Source: CAVVSD01 sp963757125 | Lineage (GTDB): Bacteria; Actinomycetota; Thermoleophilia; Solirubrobacterales; Solirubrobacteraceae | DNA: 64,000 bases | NCBI GenBank assembly: GCA_963757125.1 | Contig: CAVWQP010000004.1 | Span: forward strand, 248,001 to 312,000 | Direction: 5' to 3' | Shown here: positions 43,686 through 52,441 of the stretch, piece after piece | How the letters are laid out: each line of letters begins with the position of its first letter | Position numbering within the stretch: position 1 is the first letter of the stretch | Translations under genes and position numbers: made by a program | The notes under the pieces: generated by a model | What the model saw: only the letters and a program-made list of their open reading frames with translations | Databases searched by the model: none | What the model was told of the DNA's origin: nothing

Positions 43686-44365
43686 GGCCCCTGCCCGGTC
43701 GTGGTGGTGTGGGCGCCGCCGATGAGCGAGCTCGGGGTGCCCGCCTTCGCGGCCCAGCCCTTGGCCAGCGGCCCCGACGGCAGCCAGACACCGAGGCCGA
43801 TGGCCGTGACGACCATCGCTGCGACCGCGCCGGCGCGGACGCCGGGGCTGGTCCCCCGATCCGCGACGCGGACGCCGACGGTGGCGACGACCACCGCGCA
43901 GCATCCAAGCGCCAGCCATGTCAGCCAGCCCGCGCGCACGTCGCTGCCCGTCCCGAGGCCGTGCAGCAGCGCGATCGGCCAGCATGCGTACGCGGTCCAG
44001 TGCACGACGCGCCAGGTGCGCACGCCGATCCGGGCGCGCAGCAGGCTGGTGACGATCAGGGCGACGAGCAGGTCCAGCGCGAGGGCGCCCAGGCCCAGCC
44101 AGAGCGGACGGTAGGCAGCGGTGAAGGGAACGACGACGTCGACCAGCCTGATCGGCGCGTACCCGTCGAGCAGCGTCGTGGAGATGTGCAGCGCGAGCAG
44201 GACGCACGTCAGCAGCGAGAGACCGCGATGCCAGCCGTCGATCACGAACCGCGGGAACCGCGCCGTGGCGAGCCGTTCGACGTTGACGACGCCCATGGCG
44301 AGCGTCAGCGTCAACAGCACGAGGGTGGCGGCGCCGGTGGCGCGCGACAGGTACCAGAGGGCCAT
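43682..44365 (-). CDS. Ferric-reductase-like transmembrane haem protein
   Basis: 227 residues, six or so membrane helices. His residues spaced for two haems appear in DGWHRGLSLLTCVLLALHIST and VVHWTAYACWPIALLHG, the pattern of ferric-reductase-like (FRD) domains and of YedZ/MsrQ. The C terminus is a further helix and a short Thr/Gly tail (AHTTTTGQGP). It has no FAD/NADPH domain, so electrons must be delivered by the NuoF-like protein and ferredoxin encoded just downstream. It would conduct electrons across the membrane to an extracytosolic acceptor. Confidence 0.88.
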   Translation of the reverse strand: MALWYLSRATGAATLVLLTLTLAMGVVNVERLATARFPRFVIDGWHRGLSLLTCVLLALHISTTLLDGYAPIRLVDVVVPFTAAYRPLWLGLGALALDLLVALIVTSLLRARIGVRTWRVVHWTAYACWPIALLHGLGTGSDVRAGWLTWLALGCCAVVVATVGVRVADRGTSPGVRAGAVAAMVVTAIGLGVWLPSGPLAKGWAAKAGTPSSLIGGAHTTTTGQGP

Positions 44366-45282
44366 CAGGCCGCGATCGCCTCGACCCGCCAGCCGCCTGT
44401 GCCGACCACGGTACCGTCGCGATGCACCAGGCGGGCGGGAAGGCCTCGCGCCGCCAGCCACGCCGGGGCCTCGGCGCCGAGGATGATCGCTGCGGTGCTC
44501 GCCGTGTTCGCCCGGACGCAGGTCGGCGCCGCGACGCTGACCGTCCGCCAGACGACCGATGCCGGACGACCGGTGCGCGGGTCGAAGATGTGGTGCAGCT
44601 CCGCGCCGCCGGAGCGCCATCTGCGTTGCGTCGTGCTCGAGGTGGCCAGGCCGCCGGCGGCCAGCGCCACGGTCGCGTCGGGAGCGCCGTCGCGATGGCC
44701 GTCGGCGATCCCGACCGGCCATCCCCCGGCAGGCGCGCGTCCGGCAGTGGCGATGTCGCCGCCGAGGCCGACGAGCACGCCGTGGGGCCCGACGGCAGCG
44801 ACGGCGGCAGCGGCCGCGCGATCGGCGGCCAGCGCCTTGGCCGTGGCGCCGAGGTCCAGGCGCGCGCCGGGCGCCAGTTGCACCAGCATGCGCTCGCGGT
44901 CCAGGCGGACCGATCGCCAGCCCGGCGTTGCGGCGCGCGGATGCGCCGTGACGTCCCCCGGGAGGTCTGCGAAGTCACGGTCGTAGCCGGCGGCGATCAC
45001 CGCGGCCCCGATCGTGGGGTCGACGAGCCCGTCCGTCTGCCGCGCGGCCTCCAGCGCGACGGCGATGGCCTCCATGAGCAGCGGCCCGACGGGCGTCGGG
45101 CGGCCGTTCGCCTCATGCAGCCGGCTCAGCTCGGAGTCAGCGCGGAAGCGGCTGCACGCGCGGTCGATCGCGACCAGCTCGCCCTCGACCGCGCGCCGGA
45201 CGTCGGCAAGCGCCGCGTCGTCGTCGACCACGACCACGGCGCTCGAGCCGAGCGCCTCCCATGTCGCGGTGGCGGGGCTCAT
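44365..45282 (-). CDS. apbE: ApbE-family FAD:protein FMN transferase
   Basis: 305 residues. The family marks are SRFRADSELSRLH, the metal and FAD segments DLGATAKALAADRA and VGLGGDIATAG, and the HHIFDPRTGRPA segment. ApbE attaches FMN covalently to Ser/Thr of target proteins, usually on the outer face of the membrane. No lipoprotein or Sec signal is visible, as in many actinobacterial copies. Neighbours: the SGGS-tailed peptide upstream (overlap of 4 bases) is the best candidate for its target, and a haem membrane protein follows (TGATG overlap). Confidence 0.93.
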   Translation of the reverse strand: MSPATATWEALGSSAVVVVDDDAALADVRRAVEGELVAIDRACSRFRADSELSRLHEANGRPTPVGPLLMEAIAVALEAARQTDGLVDPTIGAAVIAAGYDRDFADLPGDVTAHPRAATPGWRSVRLDRERMLVQLAPGARLDLGATAKALAADRAAAAAVAAVGPHGVLVGLGGDIATAGRAPAGGWPVGIADGHRDGAPDATVALAAGGLATSSTTQRRWRSGGAELHHIFDPRTGRPASVVWRTVSVAAPTCVRANTASTAAIILGAEAPAWLAARGLPARLVHRDGTVVGTGGWRVEAIAA

Positions 45283-45560
45283 GACCCGCCCGAGACCACC
45301 ACGGGCGGCTGCTGGGTCGCCGCCGGAGCCTGCGCCGGAGCCGACTGTTCGTCGTCGTCCTCGCTACGCGGCGCGGAGCGGGCGGGAGCGGTGGCCGGCG
45401 CCACGGCCGCCGCGGCCCGCTGCGGCGGCGTGGCCTGGACGGCCAGCGCGGTGAAGGTCAGCGTCAGGCAGACCGCGCCGACGGCCGTGAGCCGGTTGAG
45501 CGCCGACAGCCGACGCAGGGCGGCATCGCGGGACTTGGCGGAATGTCGAGGGGAAGCCAC
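45279..45560 (-). CDS. Small membrane-anchored peptide ending in VVVSGGS (candidate flavinylation target)
   Basis: 93 residues from GTG 45560. A basic N terminus, one transmembrane helix (LTAVGAVCLTLTFTALAVQA, about 24-43), a long Ala/Pro/Gln-rich disordered stretch with an acidic patch (EDDDEQ), and a C terminus ending VVVSGGS. ApbE targets carry (S/T)GA(S/T); the end of this peptide is very close to that. It begins the electron-transfer operon, directly before apbE. It looks like a tethered tail that could hold an FMN outside the membrane. No domain is recognised; function is inferred from context. Confidence 0.75.
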   Translation of the reverse strand: MASPRHSAKSRDAALRRLSALNRLTAVGAVCLTLTFTALAVQATPPQRAAAAVAPATAPARSAPRSEDDDEQSAPAQAPAATQQPPVVVSGGS

Positions 45561-45616
45561 GGCCGCAGCATCGGCAGCGGCCGTGTCCGCGGGCTAAGCC
45601 CTCGATGAGAGATCGC

Positions 45617-47203
45617 TTATCCGCCGTCGCGCATGCCCGCCGGCCAGATGCCGTGGCGGCCGGGCGACAGGATCCCGTTGGGATCGACGGCGTCCTTGAT
45701 CTTCTCGCAGAAGCGCCGGTAGGCGTGGTCGTTGAACCCGTACTGGTCCGCGGTCAGGTCCATGAAGTCGAGGTGCGCCCGGTACTCGCCGTAGCCGCGC
45801 TTGCCCGCCTCGACGGCGAGCCGCTTGGCGACGTCGTACGCGCGCCGGGTCTGCTCGGCGTCCTTCGTGTCGAAGAGGAGCATCGCGACCATCACGAGGC
45901 TGCGGTTGTTGATGACGAGGCTGCCCGCGATGAAGTCCAGGCGGGCCTCCTCCTCGACGAGACCGCGCAGCAGCTCGTAGACCTCGGTGAAGCTGTCGCC
46001 GGTCAGCGGGATCACCGGGGAGAAGCCGATGTGGCCGCCCTCCTCGCCGCCGTACCAGCCGGTCATCGTGTTGACCTCGAGGTTCGGGATGCCCGCGAGC
46101 ACCTTCTCGTGCGGCGCGATGTCCTCCGCCCCGATCTGCTCGCCGGTGTACCGGTTCTCGAGGATCTCGGCGCCCGGGATCGCCTCGAACGCGCGGCGGA
46201 TCTTGGCGAGGCGCACGTCGACCATGTCCTCGTCGCCCCAGAGGCCGAAGCGCATGGTCCAGCGGCCGAGGCCCATCTCCCGGCCGATCCGCTCGTGGAT
46301 CTCGTCGGGCAGCGGGTCCTCGCCGTCGTACCACTGCGAGCGCGGCGTCATCTGGGACGCGATGCCGACCCCGCTGCCGATGGTGGGCACGCCCTGGAGG
46401 ACGTCCTTGAGCTGGAGATCGCGGACGATGTCGACCGCGGGCCCGATGTCATCGCTGCCCCACAGCCGCAGCATGAGCGCCGAGTACACCTCGGGCCGGG
46501 GCATGAGGTGCACGCCCATGCGGGTGACGATCCCGTAGTTGGACTGGATGAAGAGCGGGTCGAGCACCGGGCCGAGGCCGCGCTTGTACAGATGCCAGGA
46601 CGGGTTGCCGTCCTGCGCGCCGACGCCGGTGCGCAGGAGCGTGCCGTCGGCGAGGACGACCTCCATGCCGCAGGGCGCCGCGAAGTCCTTGCCGTACGGG
46701 AGGTAGGAGATCCCGTTGTCGAGCGAGTTGCCGATGACGCTCCCCCACCCCAGGTCCGGGATGGACAGCATGAGCTCGTGACCGCCCGCCTTCAGCGCGT
46801 CGTAGAGGTCGAACCAGCGCACGCCGGGCTCCACGACGGCGTAGCCGAGCTCCTCGTTGATCTCGAGGACGCGGTTCATGTTGCGCAGGCTGATCGTCAC
46901 CGAGCCGCCGACCCGCGGCGCAGGACCGCCGTAGCCGTTGTTGCGCCCGGTCGAGTGCGTCCACACGGGGACCGCGTGGCGGTTGGCGATCCGCACGATC
47001 TCCTGGACCTGCTCGGTCGTCTCGGGCATCACGACGACCGACGGCGCGTACGTGTCGTCGTCCGCGGGCCAGAACGGGTCACGGAACTCGCGGACCGCTG
47101 CGTCCTCCGTGATCACGGCCTCCTCGCCCAGCGCCGCGCGGAACTCCTCCAGCGCGGCGTCGAGCGACCCCTCGGACAGGCCTGACGGCAGCGTTGCGCT
47201 CAT
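45617..47203 (-). CDS. VAO/PCMH-family FAD-linked oxidase (4-cresol dehydrogenase-like), copy 1
   Basis: 528 residues from ATG 47203 behind GAGGAGAGAG. The PCMH-type FAD-binding domain reads APSVVVMPETTEQVQEIVRI, THSTGRNNGYGG and YAVVEPGVRWFDLYDAL; the C-terminal cap ends DPNGILSPGRHGIWP. It matches the flavoprotein subunit of 4-cresol dehydrogenase and vanillyl-alcohol oxidase, which oxidise p-substituted phenols. No cytochrome subunit adjoins, so O2 may be the acceptor. The paralogue at 52.4-54.0 kb shares most motifs, and both have the same 19-bp motif upstream. Divergent from the ECHDC3-like gene. Confidence 0.92.
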   Translation of the reverse strand: MSATLPSGLSEGSLDAALEEFRAALGEEAVITEDAAVREFRDPFWPADDDTYAPSVVVMPETTEQVQEIVRIANRHAVPVWTHSTGRNNGYGGPAPRVGGSVTISLRNMNRVLEINEELGYAVVEPGVRWFDLYDALKAGGHELMLSIPDLGWGSVIGNSLDNGISYLPYGKDFAAPCGMEVVLADGTLLRTGVGAQDGNPSWHLYKRGLGPVLDPLFIQSNYGIVTRMGVHLMPRPEVYSALMLRLWGSDDIGPAVDIVRDLQLKDVLQGVPTIGSGVGIASQMTPRSQWYDGEDPLPDEIHERIGREMGLGRWTMRFGLWGDEDMVDVRLAKIRRAFEAIPGAEILENRYTGEQIGAEDIAPHEKVLAGIPNLEVNTMTGWYGGEEGGHIGFSPVIPLTGDSFTEVYELLRGLVEEEARLDFIAGSLVINNRSLVMVAMLLFDTKDAEQTRRAYDVAKRLAVEAGKRGYGEYRAHLDFMDLTADQYGFNDHAYRRFCEKIKDAVDPNGILSPGRHGIWPAGMRDGG

Positions 47204-47262
47204 GCGTCTCTCTCCTCGTGACTGGTTCGCCGGCGCCAGCGTCTCATGCGCGGGCGCGCGGG

Positions 47263-47281
47263 GCATCGGTGATCTCCACAG
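47263..47281 (-). promoter_or_regulatory. Shared 19-bp motif upstream of oxidase copy 1
   Basis: On the minus strand CTGTGG-N4-CACCGATGC lies 60 bases upstream of the oxidase start; the + strand reads GCATCGGTGATCTCCACAG. Fifteen of nineteen bases match the site in front of oxidase copy 2, including both end blocks in full. Candidate operator or activator site. Confidence 0.5.
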
Positions 47282-47303
47282 CCGATCGGCGTATGGTCGG
47301 TTC

Positions 47304-48092
47304 ATGGCGACCGTTGCAGGGACCGCCGGGGTGCTGCTCCGTCAGGACGGCCCCGCCGCGCGTATCACGCTGAACCGGGCCGAGAAGCGCAACGCGCTGA
47401 GCATCGGCCTGATGGAGGAGCTCATCGAGACGCTGCGGGGCGCGAGCGACTCGCCGGACGTGCGGGCCGTCGTCATCGACGCCGCAGGGCCCGCGTTCTC
47501 CGCTGGTCACGACCTGTCCGAGATCGTCGGGGCGGATCTGCCCTTCCTCACGAGGCTCTTCGACGTCTGCTGCGAGCTCATGGACACGATCCACGCGATC
47601 CCGCAGCCCGTGATCGCGCAGGTCGAGGGGATCGCGACGGCCGCGGGCTGCCAGGTCGTCGCCGCGTGCGACCTCGCCGTCGCGTCGGAGGACGCGCGCT
47701 TCGGCACCCCTGGCGTCCGCATCGGGCTCTTCTGCTCCACGCCGATGGTGCCGCTCTCGCGCGCGATCGGTCGCAAGCGCGCGATGGACATGCTGCTGAC
47801 CGGTCGCGTGATCGACGCGGCGACGGCCTTCGACTGGGGCCTCGTCAACCGCGTCGCGGCGCCGGGCGCGGTGCAGGCCGAGGTCGACGAGATCGTCGCT
47901 GCCATCGCGAGCACCAGCCCGCTCACCGTGGGCATCGGCAAGGAGGCGTTCTACGCCCAGGTCGAGCTCGACGAGCGCCGCGCCTACGACCTCACGAAGG
48001 CCGTCATGGCGATGAACGCCTGCGCCGACGACGCCCAGGAAGGCATGAGTGCCTTCCTGGAGAAGCGTGCGCCGACCTGGACGGGGCGCTAG
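47304..48092 (+). CDS. Enoyl-CoA-hydratase-fold protein, ECHDC3-like (catalytic Glu absent)
   Basis: 262 residues. The crotonase fold is plain (AFSAGHDLSEI; GLFCSTPMVPLSRAIGRK), with the ECHDC3-specific segment ATAAGCQVVAACDLAVASED. Both glutamates needed for hydration are replaced: Gln in AAGCQ and Gly in FGTPGVRIGL. It probably does not hydrate enoyl-CoA; it may bind an acyl-CoA. It starts 100 bases from the divergent VAO-family oxidase, with the shared 19-bp motif in between, so the two may be co-regulated in degradation of an aromatic or branched substrate. Confidence 0.9.
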   Translation: MATVAGTAGVLLRQDGPAARITLNRAEKRNALSIGLMEELIETLRGASDSPDVRAVVIDAAGPAFSAGHDLSEIVGADLPFLTRLFDVCCELMDTIHAIPQPVIAQVEGIATAAGCQVVAACDLAVASEDARFGTPGVRIGLFCSTPMVPLSRAIGRKRAMDMLLTGRVIDAATAFDWGLVNRVAAPGAVQAEVDEIVAAIASTSPLTVGIGKEAFYAQVELDERRAYDLTKAVMAMNACADDAQEGMSAFLEKRAPTWTGR

Positions 48093-48094
48093 CG

Positions 48095-48763
48095 CTAGCC
48101 CCAGGTCTTCGCGAACGCCGCCGCGGCGCCCTGGTTCATCGTGTCGCCGTGGCCGAACACGGCCACCTCGAAGTCCATGCCGGCCAGCCGGCGCAGCGAC
48201 TCGCGGTTGAGCTCGTGATCCTCGGCCACCGGCGCCGGCATGAGAGCGCCCTGGTTCGCCGCGGCGTCGCCGACGACCATGACGCCGCCCGCGTGGTCCC
48301 AGAGGATCGCGATGTGCCCCGCGCTGTGGCCCGGCGTGTGCACGACGGTGAGATCGTCGAAGCCCGGGACCGTGTCGCCGTCGGCGAGCCGGATCGACAC
48401 CTCGATCGGATCGGCGGTCGGCAGGTCGCCCTTGACCATCTCGCGCAGCTCGTCGGGGCAGTGCGGCGCCGGTGTCATCCGCCGGGCCAGCCGGCCCTCG
48501 GCGAGCATGTCGGCGTCGGCCCCGTGCGCGGCGATCGGGATCCCGGGCAGCGCGCCCAGCCCGAGGACGTGGTCGCCGTGCCCGTGCGTGAGGATCACGA
48601 GGTCCGGCATGCCTCCGGACTGCTCGAGCGCCGCGAGCAGCGCGTCCGTGGTGTACGGCAGCCCGGTGTCGACGAGAACCCTGCCGTCCTTCGTCTCCAG
48701 CAGGCAGGCGTTGACGAAGTCGAGTGCGATGGTCTGCACGCCGGGCGTCGTTGCGGTCTCCAT
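48095..48763 (-). CDS. Metallo-beta-lactamase-fold hydrolase
   Basis: 222 residues. The dizinc motif is THGHGDH (His60, His62, Asp64, His65), followed by a His in TPGHSAGH, the Asp in VVGDAAAN and a final His in VFGHGD. These are the features of glyoxalase-II-like or lactonase/thioesterase hydrolases. The start ATG 48763 is close to the start of the divergent L,D-transpeptidase. It is convergent with the ECHDC3-like gene, two bases away. Substrate unknown. Confidence 0.92.
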   Translation of the reverse strand: METATTPGVQTIALDFVNACLLETKDGRVLVDTGLPYTTDALLAALEQSGGMPDLVILTHGHGDHVLGLGALPGIPIAAHGADADMLAEGRLARRMTPAPHCPDELREMVKGDLPTADPIEVSIRLADGDTVPGFDDLTVVHTPGHSAGHIAILWDHAGGVMVVGDAAANQGALMPAPVAEDHELNRESLRRLAGMDFEVAVFGHGDTMNQGAAAAFAKTWG

Positions 48764-50391
48764 GGAGCGGATGCTCCCATGCGCGGCCCTCTAACGTTGG
48801 GAACATCGTCCGCCGCCGCATCAGAGCCCGCTGGCTGCTGCTCGCCGCCGTTCCGGTCCTCCTGGTCGCGGCCGCGGCGTGGGCGGTCCTGGGCGCGTCG
48901 GGCGTGACGCTGTCGGGCGACGAGGCCGCGCTGGCGAGCATCCACCTGCAGACCCTGGCCGGGAGCCTGGAGTCGGCGCGGGCGACGACGCCGGCCGGCA
49001 GGCCGGTGCCGCTCGAGGTGCACGACGGCCGCCTCACCCCGAAGGTGCGACTGACGCCGGGAGAGAAGATCGACGTCGAGGTCGTCGTCCGGCGCCCCGG
49101 CGCCCTGTCCTGGGCACTGGGCGACACGCGCAGCGAGCATCTCACGATCACGACGCCGGTCGTCCACCCCACGACGCGCTGGGTGAGCGTGCCCCACGGC
49201 TCCGCGGTCACCGTCGCGTACGACGGGGCCGTCGCCGGCGAGGCCACGGGCGCCGCCCGGCGGACGCTGCGGCCCGCGCAGACCCGCGTCTCGCTCGGTG
49301 CCCAGCCCGCCGCCGGGTCGACGGCCGTCGCCGTCGCCGCACGGACGTGGGAGCGCCTGCAGCCCGCGACGCGGATCTCCTGGTTCCCGCAGACCGAGAA
49401 GCCCGCGGCCGTCAGCGCACCGGCGGCGGACGGGCGGCTGTCGCCGCTCGGCACCGTGCAGCTCACGTTCGCGAAGACCGTCCACGACGCCATCGGCGAC
49501 ACGAAGCCGACGCTGACGCCCAAGACGCCCGGCCGGTTCACGCGCCCCGACTCGCACACGCTGCTGTTCACGCCCACCGGCGACGGGTTCGGCGTGGGCA
49601 CGGGGACCGTGCACATGACGCTCCCCAAGACGGTCGACCTCGTCTCCGCGACGGGGACGACGTCGACGAAGCGGATCGGGTGGACGGTGCCGCCGCCGTC
49701 GACGCTGCGCCTCGAGCAGCTCCTGGCCCAGGGCGGCTACCTGCCGCTGGACTGGCAGCCGTCCGGCGACGACGTCGCGCGCACCCGCGCGGCGCAGGCC
49801 GACGCCTCCGTCGACGCGCCCGACGGCACGTTCACCTGGCGCTTCTCGGACACCCCCTCCGAGCTGAAGGGCGAGTGGAAGGTCGGCGAGGCCAACGAGA
49901 TCGTCCGCGGCGCGATCATGAAGTTCCAGGACACCCACCACCTCACGGTCGACGCCTTCGCGGGGCCGGAGGTGTGGCGCGAGCTCGTGGCCGACACGAT
50001 CGCCGGCAAGCGCCGGACCGACGGCTACAGCTACGTCTACGTGCACCGCGACACGCCGCAGCTGCTGACGCTGTGGCACGACGGCCACACCGTCCTGACG
50101 TCGCCGGGCAACACCGGGGTGCCGGCCGCGCCGACCGAGCTCGGCACCTTCCCCGTCTTCGAGCACCTCTCCAGCGCCACGATGAGCGGCACGAACCCCG
50201 ACGGGTCGCACTACAACGACCCGGGCGTGAAGTGGGTCAGCTACTTCAACGGCGGCGACGCGCTGCACGCCTTCAACCGTGCCTCCTTCGGCACGCCGCA
50301 GAGCCTCGGCTGCGTCGAGCTCCCGGAGGCGTCGGCCAAGAAGGTCTGGCCCTACACGCCCATCGGCACGCTGGTCACGATCGAGCACTGA
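48724..50391 (+). CDS. L,D-transpeptidase (YkuD) with N-terminal membrane anchor
   Basis: Up to 555 residues. After a transmembrane helix (LLLAAVPVLLVAAAAWAVLG, about 42-61) come Ig-like/Big-type beta domains (about 70-330), a peptidoglycan-binding-like helical segment (near 380-430) and the YkuD catalytic domain. The latter has HAFNRASFG and the SLGCVEL motif with the active Cys. It cross-links peptidoglycan (3-3 bonds) or attaches proteins, outside the membrane. The true start is unclear: ATG 48724 overlaps the divergent MBL gene, TTG 48751 is possible, and there is no good start just before the basic VRRRIRARW. Confidence 0.85.
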   Translation: MRWSARRASLRSPWSGCSHARPSNVGNIVRRRIRARWLLLAAVPVLLVAAAAWAVLGASGVTLSGDEAALASIHLQTLAGSLESARATTPAGRPVPLEVHDGRLTPKVRLTPGEKIDVEVVVRRPGALSWALGDTRSEHLTITTPVVHPTTRWVSVPHGSAVTVAYDGAVAGEATGAARRTLRPAQTRVSLGAQPAAGSTAVAVAARTWERLQPATRISWFPQTEKPAAVSAPAADGRLSPLGTVQLTFAKTVHDAIGDTKPTLTPKTPGRFTRPDSHTLLFTPTGDGFGVGTGTVHMTLPKTVDLVSATGTTSTKRIGWTVPPPSTLRLEQLLAQGGYLPLDWQPSGDDVARTRAAQADASVDAPDGTFTWRFSDTPSELKGEWKVGEANEIVRGAIMKFQDTHHLTVDAFAGPEVWRELVADTIAGKRRTDGYSYVYVHRDTPQLLTLWHDGHTVLTSPGNTGVPAAPTELGTFPVFEHLSSATMSGTNPDGSHYNDPGVKWVSYFNGGDALHAFNRASFGTPQSLGCVELPEASAKKVWPYTPIGTLVTIEH

Positions 50392-50437
50392 CCCCGCGGG
50401 GGCTTCAGAGAGGCCCGCCGCGTCCGAACAACCGGGT

Positions 50438-52441
50438 GTGAGCTCCTGGCTCCCAGCACCCCTCGCCGTGCGCTGCGCGGTCCTCGTCGCGGTCGCATGG
50501 CTCGTCGTCCACGAGCTGCACGTCGTGCTCGCCCCCGGGCTCGACCTCGGGATCCTCGAGCACCGCGGGATCCACGTCGCCGTGCTGCTCGTCGCGGCCT
50601 CGAGCTGCCTGCTCGCGAGCCTGCGGCGCGACACCGAGCGACTTCCCTGGTTGCTCATCGGCCTCGGCCTGGCCGGGTGGACCGCCGGCGAGGCGGTGTA
50701 CGTCACCGTGATGTGGGACGACACCAGCCCGCCGATCCCGTCCCCGGCCGACTACGGCTACCTCCTGCTCCCCGCGCTGCTGCTGCCCGGGCTCTGGCTC
50801 CTGCTGCGCGGCCGTGCCGCCGCCGTCTCGCGCACGCTCTGGGCCGACGGCGTCACCGTCGGGCTCGCCGTCAGCTCGGTGAGCGCGGCGCTGGTGTTCC
50901 AGACGCTCTACACGCACGTGTCCGGCGATCCGGTCGGCGTGGGCGTCGCGCTCGCATATCCGCTGTCCGACATGGTCATGCTCGCCGCGATCGCCGGCTC
51001 GCTCGCCGGGATCGGCTGGCGCCTGGACCGCCGCTGGGGCCTGCTCGCGGGCGGGATCGTCGCCTTCTGGCTGGCCGACTCGCTCTATGCGATCTCCGCT
51101 GTGGCAGGCACCTACGACGCCGGCGGCTGGTTCGACATCGGATGGTGGGGCGGACTGCTCGCGATCGGCGTCGCCGCCTGGCAGCCGAACCGCAACCACG
51201 TCCCCGCGGACGGCCAGACGATCCGCTTCATCCTCGTGCCGCTCGGCTTCGGGCTCATCGGGCTCGGGCTGCTGGTCTACGCCGCGATCGAGCCGCTGAA
51301 CGCGCTCGCGGTGTCGCTCGCGGCACTGTCGCTCGCCGCGGTGATGGTCCGCCTGCTGCTGACGTTCAAGGCCTACGTCGCGATGATCGGGCAGTCCCGC
51401 GGCGAGGCGCTGACCGATTCGCTCACCGGGCTCGGGAACCGGCGCGCGCTCACCGACGCCCTGACGCGCGGCGTCGCGGCAGCCGACGACGCCGACCCGC
51501 TCGTACTGATCCTCTTCGACCTCGATGGGTTCAAGCACTACAACGACTGCTTCGGGCACCCGGCCGGCGATGCGCTGCTCGAGCGCCTCGGCGGTGCGCT
51601 GTCGCGGTACATCGACGGCCGCGGCGACGCGTACCGCATGGGCGGCGACGAGTTCTGCGTCCTCTTCCGCCCCGGCCCGCAGGTGGCGGAGCCGATCATC
51701 CGCGGCGCCGCCGCTGCGCTGACCGAGCGCGGCGAGGGCTTCCACATCGGCTGCTCGTACGGCTCGGTCGTGCTGCCGCGCGAGGCGGCGGAGGCCGCCG
51801 AGGCGCTGCTCGCCGCCGACCAGCGGATGTACGCGCAGAAGCACTCGCGTCGGGCGCCGGTCGAGTCGCAGTCCAAGAACGTCCTGCTCCAGGCGCTCGC
51901 CGAGCGCCATCCCGATCTCGAGGCGCACGCGGACGGCGTCGCGCAGCTCGTCGAGGCGACGGCGACGGTCCTCGGGCTCGACACCGACGACGTCAAGCGC
52001 TTCCGCCTCGCCGCCGAGCTGCACGACATCGGCAAGATCGGGATCCCCGAATCGATCCTGCGCAAGCCCGGCCCGCTCAGCGACGCCGAGTGGGAGTTCA
52101 TCCGGCGTCACACGATCATCGGCGAGCGCATCCTGCTCGCGGCCCCGGCGCTCGAGGGCGTCGCGCAGCTCGTCCGGTCCAGCCACGAGCGCTGGGACGG
52201 CGGCGGCTACCCCGACGCGCTCGAGGGCCAGGACATCCCGCTCGGGTCACGCGTCGTGGCGATCGCCGATGCCTTCGACGCCATGACTGCCGATCGCCCC
52301 TACTCGCAGCCCAGGTCGGTCGCCGACGCGCTGGCGGAGCTGCGCCGGTGCGCGGGCTCGCAGTTCGACCCCGTCGCGGTCGAGGCGTTCCACGAGGCCT
52401 GCGCGGCGCACCACCCCGCTGACGCGCTGCGCCGCTCCTAG
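50438..52441 (+). CDS. Membrane GGDEF/HD-GYP protein (c-di-GMP synthesis and breakdown), intact motifs
   Basis: 667 residues from GTG 50438. Eight or nine N-terminal helices (10-310) form a MASE-like membrane sensor. The GGDEF domain (325-470) has intact MGGDEF (401-406) and GLGNRRAL. The HD-GYP domain (480-660) has ELHDIGK (527-533), HE (583-584) and GYP (590-592) plus the late AFDAMTADRPY. Both enzyme halves look active, in contrast to the degenerate homologue near 36 kb. It would set c-di-GMP level in response to a membrane signal. Overlaps the end of oxidase copy 2 by four bases, tail to tail. Confidence 0.9.
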   Translation: MSSWLPAPLAVRCAVLVAVAWLVVHELHVVLAPGLDLGILEHRGIHVAVLLVAASSCLLASLRRDTERLPWLLIGLGLAGWTAGEAVYVTVMWDDTSPPIPSPADYGYLLLPALLLPGLWLLLRGRAAAVSRTLWADGVTVGLAVSSVSAALVFQTLYTHVSGDPVGVGVALAYPLSDMVMLAAIAGSLAGIGWRLDRRWGLLAGGIVAFWLADSLYAISAVAGTYDAGGWFDIGWWGGLLAIGVAAWQPNRNHVPADGQTIRFILVPLGFGLIGLGLLVYAAIEPLNALAVSLAALSLAAVMVRLLLTFKAYVAMIGQSRGEALTDSLTGLGNRRALTDALTRGVAAADDADPLVLILFDLDGFKHYNDCFGHPAGDALLERLGGALSRYIDGRGDAYRMGGDEFCVLFRPGPQVAEPIIRGAAAALTERGEGFHIGCSYGSVVLPREAAEAAEALLAADQRMYAQKHSRRAPVESQSKNVLLQALAERHPDLEAHADGVAQLVEATATVLGLDTDDVKRFRLAAELHDIGKIGIPESILRKPGPLSDAEWEFIRRHTIIGERILLAAPALEGVAQLVRSSHERWDGGGYPDALEGQDIPLGSRVVAIADAFDAMTADRPYSQPRSVADALAELRRCAGSQFDPVAVEAFHEACAAHHPADALRRS

